Shown here piece after piece: positions 6,577 to 10,798 of a stretch of DNA of 10,798 bases. The notes beneath the pieces were generated by a model. The model saw only the letters and a list, made by a program, of their open reading frames with translations, had not been told where the DNA came from and made no database searches. The stretch covers positions 1 to 10,798 of the forward strand of contig JBBRBX010000149.1 in the NCBI GenBank assembly GCA_038205395.1, given 5' to 3'. The translations under genes and the position numbers were made by a program. The DNA is from Fredericiella sp038205395 (GTDB lineage Bacteria > Chloroflexota > Anaerolineae > Caldilineales > Caldilineaceae). The number at the start of each line of letters is the position of its first letter. Positions within the stretch are counted from its first letter, which is position 1.

Positions 6577-7464
6577 GTGAGACCGGCTGGAAAAGTTCTT
6601 TGGAGCAGGTTAGTAGGCTGGGCTTTGATCCTCCTGCTGGCGCTTATTATGCTGTTTCCCTTTTGGTGGGCGCTGCGTACGGCGCTGTCGGAACCGCGTT
6701 CAATCTTTCGCGATACGACGTCGCTGCTCCCAGCCGAGTTTACGCTAAACAACTTTGCACGCGTGGTAGGGCTAGTGGACTCGGCGCAGGCGGTAGCGAT
6801 GGGCGGCTCCGGCACCTCGATCAATTTTCTGCTTGCCATGCGCAACTCATTGATCGTCGCCGTTTTGAGCGTTACCGGACAAATCTTTTTTAGCGCACTG
6901 GCAGCCTATGCGTTTGCACGCATTGTGTTTCCGGGACGTGAGAAACTTTTCGCACTTTTTATCGCGGCGCTCATGATTCCCGGCATTGTCACGTTAATCC
7001 CTAACTTTCTGTTGATCCGAGAGTTGGGCTGGATGAATACGTTCCCTGGTATTGTTGCGCCCAAGCTGTTGATGGCGCCATTCGCCGTTTTTTTCTTTCG
7101 CCAAACGTTTCTCTCGATCAACCGCGATATTGAAGATGCTGCCAAAATCGATGGCGCTAACCATTTGCGCATTTTTCTGCGCGTGATCCTGCCGATGAGC
7201 GTCGCAGCCGTGACAACGCTGGCCATTCTCTCCTTTATTGGGGAGTGGAACGACTATCTCTGGCCGTTTCTGGTTGGTCGTAATGAGGACGTGCGTGTAT
7301 TGACTGTTGCGCTCGGTGTCTTTCGCAGCCAGACGCCCCAGGGCGCCCCCGATTGGGGTGGGCTTATGGCCGGCGCCATTGTCGCAATGATTCCCACCTT
7401 GTTGCTTTTTCTGATCGCCGGCCGTAAAGCGGTCGACGCAATTCAGTTCAGCGGCATTAAGTAA
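6577..7464 (+). CDS. ABC sugar transporter permease, MalG/UgpE type
   Basis: 295 aa, close to the usual size. It is the second membrane subunit and pairs with the permease upstream. Membrane segments are visible near residues 12-34, 88-113, 123-146, 155-176, 208-230 and 263-282. The coupling loop at about 185-206 (IEDAAKIDGANHLRIFLRVI, then LP) is the EAA-type contact for the ATPase. The C-terminal FSGIK ending is typical of this subunit. GTG 6577 is chosen over GTG 6520 because of the well-spaced GAGGGAG site; the longer form would add 19 residues with no hydrophobic segment. It lies 34 bp after the first permease and 48 bp before the binding-protein gene. Function is clear; the sugar is unknown. 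Confidence 0.9.
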   Translation: MRPAGKVLWSRLVGWALILLLALIMLFPFWWALRTALSEPRSIFRDTTSLLPAEFTLNNFARVVGLVDSAQAVAMGGSGTSINFLLAMRNSLIVAVLSVTGQIFFSALAAYAFARIVFPGREKLFALFIAALMIPGIVTLIPNFLLIRELGWMNTFPGIVAPKLLMAPFAVFFFRQTFLSINRDIEDAAKIDGANHLRIFLRVILPMSVAAVTTLAILSFIGEWNDYLWPFLVGRNEDVRVLTVALGVFRSQTPQGAPDWGGLMAGAIVAMIPTLLLFLIAGRKAVDAIQFSGIK

Positions 7465-7512
7465 TCCGTGATTCCATCAGCAGTTGGTTTGTATATTGGA
7501 GGAAAAGTGAAG

Positions 7513-8907
7513 ATGCGTTACGAACGTGCACGAACATCGGGGTTTATTGCAGTACTGTTGATCTTAAGTATGGTTCTCTCTGCCTGCGCAGCCGCTGCAC
7601 CAGCCGCACCTGCTGCGGATGCTGGTGGGGCGGCGGCGGCTCCGGCATCCGGTGGCGAGGCCGTTACGCTGAAGTACGTATTGTGGGACACGCTGCAACT
7701 GCCTGCCTATCAGGAATGCGCCAATCAGTTTGAAGCGCTCAACCCAGACATCAAGATTAACATCGAACAATCCGGTTGGGGGGATTACTGGACTTCTCTG
7801 CAAACCAGCATGGTGGCCGGCGATGCACCTGATGTCTATACCAACTACATTGGTCAGGTGCCGGAGTATGCCGACAAAGGCCAGATCATGGATATTCAGC
7901 CGCTGGTCGAGCGCGATGCGGTGCCGCTCGATGTCTATTTGCCCAAGCTGGCTGATCTTTGGGTGCGGGAAGGCAAGCGTTATGGCCTGCCCAAGGATTG
8001 GGACACCATTGCCGTCATCTACAACAAGACAATGTTTGAGGCTGCCGGCATTGACCCCGCAATCATGGAAAGCTGGACTTGGAACCCAATCGACGGCGGC
8101 ACGTTTGAAGAAACGATTGCCAAGCTGACGCTGGATGCCAACGGCAACAACGGTCTCAGCCCCGATTTTGATAAGAATAACGTAGTGCAGTACGGCTTTA
8201 TCCCCCAAGGAACGGGCGGCGCTATCGGCAACAATGCTTGGAGCCATTGGGCCGCCAGCAACGGCTTTAAGTTCCAGGATGCGCTGTGGAGCAACCAATT
8301 TTACTATGATTCCCCGGCTTTGGCTGAAACCATCGAATGGTACCGCAGCCTCTGGCTGGAAAAAGGCTATTCTCCGGGTTTGGCCGATGTGACCAGCTTG
8401 GGGCCGCAGGCGCTGATGCAAGCAGGCAAGGGCGCAATGACTACCGATGGTTCCTGGCAGATTAACAACTATGTCACTGGGGATGTCGATCTTGGCTTTG
8501 GTTTATTGCCCACTGGTCCCGAAGGCCGCCGCAGCGTCACCAATTCGTTGGCGGATTCGATCTGGACCGGTACGAAGCACCCTGAAGAAGCCTGGAAGTG
8601 GGTGAAATTTCTCGGCTCTGCCGAGTGCCAGGACATCGTCGGCAAGAGCGGCGCAGTCTTCCCCGCAATTCAGAGCGGTGTGGATGAAGTGCTCAAACTG
8701 CGCGAATCGCAAGGCGTTGACGTCAGCCCATTTTTCGAAGAGGCATCAGAGCCGGGCGTCACTTTTTACAACCCTGTAGCCGACAACTTCTCCACGGTCA
8801 GTACGATTATGGACGAAGTAATGGATCGCATTATGCTTGGTGAAGTGGACGACGTCGCCGCTGCGCTCAAAACAGCGAACGATGAGATCAATGCCGCGCT
8901 TCAGTAG
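7513..8907 (+). CDS. ABC transporter sugar-binding lipoprotein (family 1 solute-binding protein)
   Basis: 464 aa. It captures the substrate outside the membrane and delivers it to the two permeases. A lipoprotein signal is plain: positively charged start, hydrophobic FIAVLLILSMV, then lipobox LSAC with Cys25 as the lipidated residue. An Ala/Pro/Gly-rich spacer of about 30 residues follows, common in Chloroflexota. The mature domain opens with VTLKYVLWDT and contains FEALNPDIKINIEQ and DAPDVYTNYI blocks typical of SBP_bac_1/SBP_bac_8 proteins. Many tryptophans, such as DYW, SWTW and GSWQ, suit carbohydrate stacking. GGAGG at 7498-7502 lies 10 nt before this ATG and 4 nt before an alternative GTG at 7507, a two-residue difference. 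It is the last gene of the operon, before a strong terminator. Confidence 0.93.
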   Translation: MRYERARTSGFIAVLLILSMVLSACAAAAPAAPAADAGGAAAAPASGGEAVTLKYVLWDTLQLPAYQECANQFEALNPDIKINIEQSGWGDYWTSLQTSMVAGDAPDVYTNYIGQVPEYADKGQIMDIQPLVERDAVPLDVYLPKLADLWVREGKRYGLPKDWDTIAVIYNKTMFEAAGIDPAIMESWTWNPIDGGTFEETIAKLTLDANGNNGLSPDFDKNNVVQYGFIPQGTGGAIGNNAWSHWAASNGFKFQDALWSNQFYYDSPALAETIEWYRSLWLEKGYSPGLADVTSLGPQALMQAGKGAMTTDGSWQINNYVTGDVDLGFGLLPTGPEGRRSVTNSLADSIWTGTKHPEEAWKWVKFLGSAECQDIVGKSGAVFPAIQSGVDEVLKLRESQGVDVSPFFEEASEPGVTFYNPVADNFSTVSTIMDEVMDRIMLGEVDDVAAALKTANDEINAALQ

Positions 8908-8953
8908 CTGAGCCATTGCGGCTTGCGGTGCAATCAGCAAGTTGTATCTTTGT

Positions 8954-8997
8954 CATCTCGCCACCCAATCCACTGGGTGGCGGGATGCTTTATTTCC
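8954..8997 (+). terminator. Rho-independent terminator of the transporter operon
   Basis: A 14-bp stem (8954-8967 with 8974-8987, one G-U pair) encloses a 6-nt ATCCAC loop and is followed by the T-rich tract TTTATTT. It begins 46 bp after the binding-protein stop codon. The stem is nearly perfect, so termination is likely for the plus strand. The A-tract needed for the other direction is not seen. Confidence 0.85.
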
Positions 8998-9080
8998 TCT
9001 GCGTCTGCCGCAGGGTATCGGGATGAAAATGGCTGCTCGACATGGTAAAATAGCAGTATGAATGTTGTATGGAGGAAAGC

Positions 9081-9084
9081 GAGG
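9081..9084 (+). promoter_or_regulatory. Ribosome binding site for the small antitoxin-like gene
   Basis: GAGG lies 8 nt before the ATG at 9093. The upstream in-frame ATG at 9069 has no such site, and GGAGG at 9071-9075 falls inside its own coding frame. Confidence 0.45.
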
Positions 9085-9092
9085 CAAACGTC

Positions 9093-9332
9093 ATGACCTG
9101 TTCTGATCCGAATTACGAGTCTATTCTGCGTACTGTCCATACCTGGCCCGCCGCCAAGCGTTTCCTGCTGATCCAAGATTTGCTCAAGACCATCGCTCCT
9201 GCCGAACAGCCCAATACGCCAGCCGCTACCCTCAGCCAGGCATTAGGTTTGCTTGCCACTAATCAGCCGGTCCCCAGCAACGAGGAAACCGCACGCTGGC
9301 TAGCCGAATATAGAGCGGAAAAGTACGGCTGA
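9093..9332 (+). CDS. Small antitoxin-like protein, orphan
   Basis: 79 aa from the preferred ATG; a start at 9069 would give 87 aa. The N-terminal half (about 4-30) is a predicted helix pair, ending in FLLIQDLLKTI. The C-terminal half holds ALGLLATNQPVPSNEE followed by WLAEYRAEKYG. This two-part layout and the KYG end are familiar from small proteins encoded just upstream of PIN-domain toxins in Chloroflexota and cyanobacteria, where they act as antitoxins. I know that association from general recall, not from a search. No toxin gene follows: only 134 bp separate this gene from the next. A start codon overlapping the stop (TGATG) opens a frame M-R-V and then stops at once. The role as antitoxin is likely but unproven, and DNA binding cannot be judged. 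Confidence 0.6.
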   Translation: MTCSDPNYESILRTVHTWPAAKRFLLIQDLLKTIAPAEQPNTPAATLSQALGLLATNQPVPSNEETARWLAEYRAEKYG

Positions 9333-9343
9333 TGCGTGTTTAG
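9332..9343 (+). pseudogene. Possible vestigial start of a lost PIN-toxin gene
   Basis: ATG-CGT-GTT-TAG begins on the last base of the antitoxin-like gene's stop codon. M-R-V is how many PIN toxins of this cassette type begin (M-R-V-L-x-D-T). The frame closes after three codons, and the remaining bases before the Fic-type gene do not encode a PIN domain. Three codons can match by chance, so this rests mainly on position. Confidence 0.25.
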
Positions 9344-9398
9344 TATAAAACATTCTGATACCCATCGGTGGATATAGCGCTACCCTTATGTCCAAAAA

Positions 9399-9428
9399 TT
9401 GGCTAAAATCATCATAAGACTTTACAAT
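9399..9428 (+). promoter_or_regulatory. Putative promoter of the Fic-type gene
   Basis: TTGGCT (9399-9404), an 18-bp spacer and TACAAT (9423-9428) fit a sigma70-type promoter of moderate quality: four and five of six consensus bases. The predicted start near 9435 would leave a leader of about 32 nt that includes the ribosome site. Confidence 0.45.
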
Positions 9429-9453
9429 CGGCAGTGGGGTTTATCAAAAGCAG

Positions 9454-9459
9454 AAGGAG
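9454..9459 (+). promoter_or_regulatory. Ribosome binding site of the Fic-type gene
   Basis: AAGGAG lies 7 nt before the GTG at 9467, ideal spacing. It fixes the N-terminus of the frameshifted gene. Confidence 0.7.
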
Positions 9460-9466
9460 ATAAAAA

Positions 9467-10640
9467 GTGGATCGGTCCCAGTTCTCAGCCGGCAAAAGTG
9501 GCAGACTGATCAAGGCCGGTCCTGCTAACGTTGCTTACTGGGCGTTTGTGCCCAATCCACTGCCGCCAACGCTTCATTTAAATCTGACCTTGATCCAGGC
9601 ACTATCGGCTGCAGACCGAGCGCTAGGTGAGTTGGGCCGGGCTGGGACGTAACATGCCTAATCCACATTTGTTTATACAGCCTTTCATCCGCCGTGAGGC
9701 GGTGCTGTCTTCACGTATCGAAGGGACGCAGGCAGATGTAACTGATTTGTATGCGTATGAAGCGGGCCAACTATTGCTGCCTGGTATTCGCGCCCAAGCC
9801 TCAGAAAGTGACGTTCGTGAGGTGCTAAATTATGTATATGCGTTAGAATATGGTTTAGAGCGTATCAAGGAGTTCCCGCTAAGCCTGCGGTTGTTGCGTG
9901 AGCTACATGAGCGCCTGATGACTGGTGTGCGAGGCGAGTACATGACGCCTGGCGAATTTCGCCGTACGCAAAATTGGATTGGCGGGCTTGGCGTGAGTCT
10001 GCGGGATGCAACATTTGTGCCGCCGCCGGCAGATGAGATGAAGCAAGCGCTTGCCGACCTGGAAAGCTACTTTCATAAAGAAGACAGTTACCCGCCATTG
10101 CTACGCCTTGGTATGATTCATTATCAATTCGAAGCTATTCATCCGTTTCTTGACGGCAACGGACGGATTGGCCGGTTGCTCACTACCTTATTGCTCGTGC
10201 ATTGGAATTTGCTGCCATTGCCGTTGCTCTATTTGAGCGCCTATTTTGAGCGCAACCGGCAGCAATACTACGATGGCCTCATGGCAGTGAGTACAAAAGG
10301 CGATTGGAACACGTGGCTGTGTTTCTTTTTGAACGGTGTGACCGATCAGGCTCAAGATGCAGTGGCGCGCGCAAGAGAACTGCGTGATTTGGAACTAGCG
10401 TGGCAGACCAAACTGCGACAGCAAAATGCCACCCCATTAATGTTCTCTGTGGTTGCCTTGCTATTAGAACGGCCAATTATTGCAGCGCAAGATATTTCAA
10501 AAAGTTTTGAAGTGTCACATCAGACTGCGATGCGTACCCTCCAACGTCTTGTGGCGATGGGGATCGTACACAGGATGGAGGAGCGTTCGCGCAACCAGCG
10601 TTTTTTCGCCGAAAGCATTGTCGGAATCATTCAGCGATAA
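9467..10640 (+). pseudogene. Fic-family protein adenylyltransferase, one-base frameshift
   Basis: Two reading frames together make a class II Fic protein of about 390 aa. The first (9467-9652) gives DRSQFSAGKSGRLI, the AFVPNPLPP motif and DRALGEL. The second continues from 9636 with AGLGRNMPNPHLFIQPFIRREAVLSSRIEG. Dropping one G from GGG at 9634-9636 joins them exactly as in the family. The SxxxEG inhibitory motif (SSRIEG, about 81-86) precedes the catalytic motif HPFLDGNGRIGR (about 225-236), whose key His, Asp, Asn and Arg are all present. A C-terminal winged helix (QDISKSFEVSHQTAMRTLQRL) resembles SoFic-like proteins. Intact, it would transfer AMP from ATP to a hydroxyl on target proteins and control itself through the inhibitory helix. 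As read, the first frame stops at 9650-9652 after 61 codons. It could be real decay, programmed slippage or a sequencing error. Confidence 0.85.
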
Positions 10641-10660
10641 CGATTTAACTGATTACAATC

Positions 10661-10798
10661 CTAGCTACCGTACACTTTTTGAAAGTAAGGCAAGAGTCTG
10701 ATGGTGAGAGGCTTGGCGTTGGTAAAGAAACGTTCAATCATGTCATAACCGATGCGAAAGATGCTCAGGTCGCGGCGGTCAGAACGGTCAACCAAATA
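10661..10798 (-). CDS. C-terminal fragment of a gene running off the right edge, possibly transposase
   Basis: An open minus-strand frame of 45 codons enters from the edge and ends at TAG (10661-10663). It reads LVDRSDRRDLSIFRIG, then a segment containing MIERFF, and ends LLPYFQKVYGS. The charged DRSDRRDLSIFRIG block and the basic C-terminal tail resemble the ends of some DDE-type insertion-sequence transposases, but this is from memory and weak. It converges on the Fic-type gene with 20 bp between the stop codons. No terminal inverted repeat could be recognised in those 20 bp. If it is a transposase, an insertion sequence borders this region. Confidence 0.4.
   Translation of the reverse strand, partial: YLVDRSDRRDLSIFRIGYDMIERFFTNAKPLTIRLLPYFQKVYGS

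Noticed and set aside
7564..8421. Long open frame on the minus strand opposite the binding-protein gene
   Set aside because: Antisense shadow of a clear lipoprotein gene; no ribosome site or domain seen.
8999..9013. Small hairpin CTGCG-TCTGC-CGCAG after the terminator
   Set aside because: Five-bp stem without a T-tract; expected by chance in this composition.
9058..9096. Twelve-codon mini-frame whose TGA overlaps the antitoxin-like ATG
   Set aside because: No ribosome site or recognisable leader-peptide content; overlap by chance is likely.

Overview
The window looks like bacterial chromosome, most likely Chloroflexota (Anaerolineae/Caldilineae-like). This is an inference from gene style: an Ala/Pro-rich linker behind the lipobox of the solute-binding protein, GTG starts with good Shine-Dalgarno sites, and a small KYG-ended antitoxin type familiar from Chloroflexota and cyanobacteria. 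No rRNA, tRNA or CRISPR array was seen, so the lineage is not proven.

Bases 36-8907 form one divergent sugar or polyol locus. The minus-strand arm, read from 4057 down to 36, encodes a SorC-family regulator, a zinc-dependent medium-chain dehydrogenase, a very divergent ribulose-phosphate-3-epimerase-fold protein and a Gfo/Idh/MocA oxidoreductase. Its genes overlap or lie close together, so it is probably one operon. The plus-strand arm (4334-8907) encodes a second, atypical Gfo/Idh/MocA protein, two ABC sugar permeases and a lipoprotein solute-binding protein, and ends at a strong rho-independent terminator (8954-8997). Between the arms is a good sigma70-type promoter for the regulator, with two TGTGC-N3-TGCAC boxes at and just after the predicted transcription start. 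The likely scheme is import by the ABC system, two or three NAD(P)-linked oxidations or reductions plus an epimerase-like step, and control by the SorC protein responding to a sugar metabolite. No ABC ATPase and no sugar kinase is present, so the importer probably borrows an ATPase and the substrate is not identified.

From about 9000 to the right edge the content becomes accessory. There is a small antitoxin-like gene (9093-9332) whose usual PIN toxin partner is missing, leaving what looks like only its first three codons. It is followed by a Fic-family AMP-transferase gene (9467-10640) with an intact promoter, ribosome site and catalytic motif but a one-base frameshift near 9634-9636. At the right edge is the C-terminal end of a minus-strand gene (10661-10798), possibly a transposase. 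This stretch looks like decaying toxin and mobile-element material beside a working catabolic locus.
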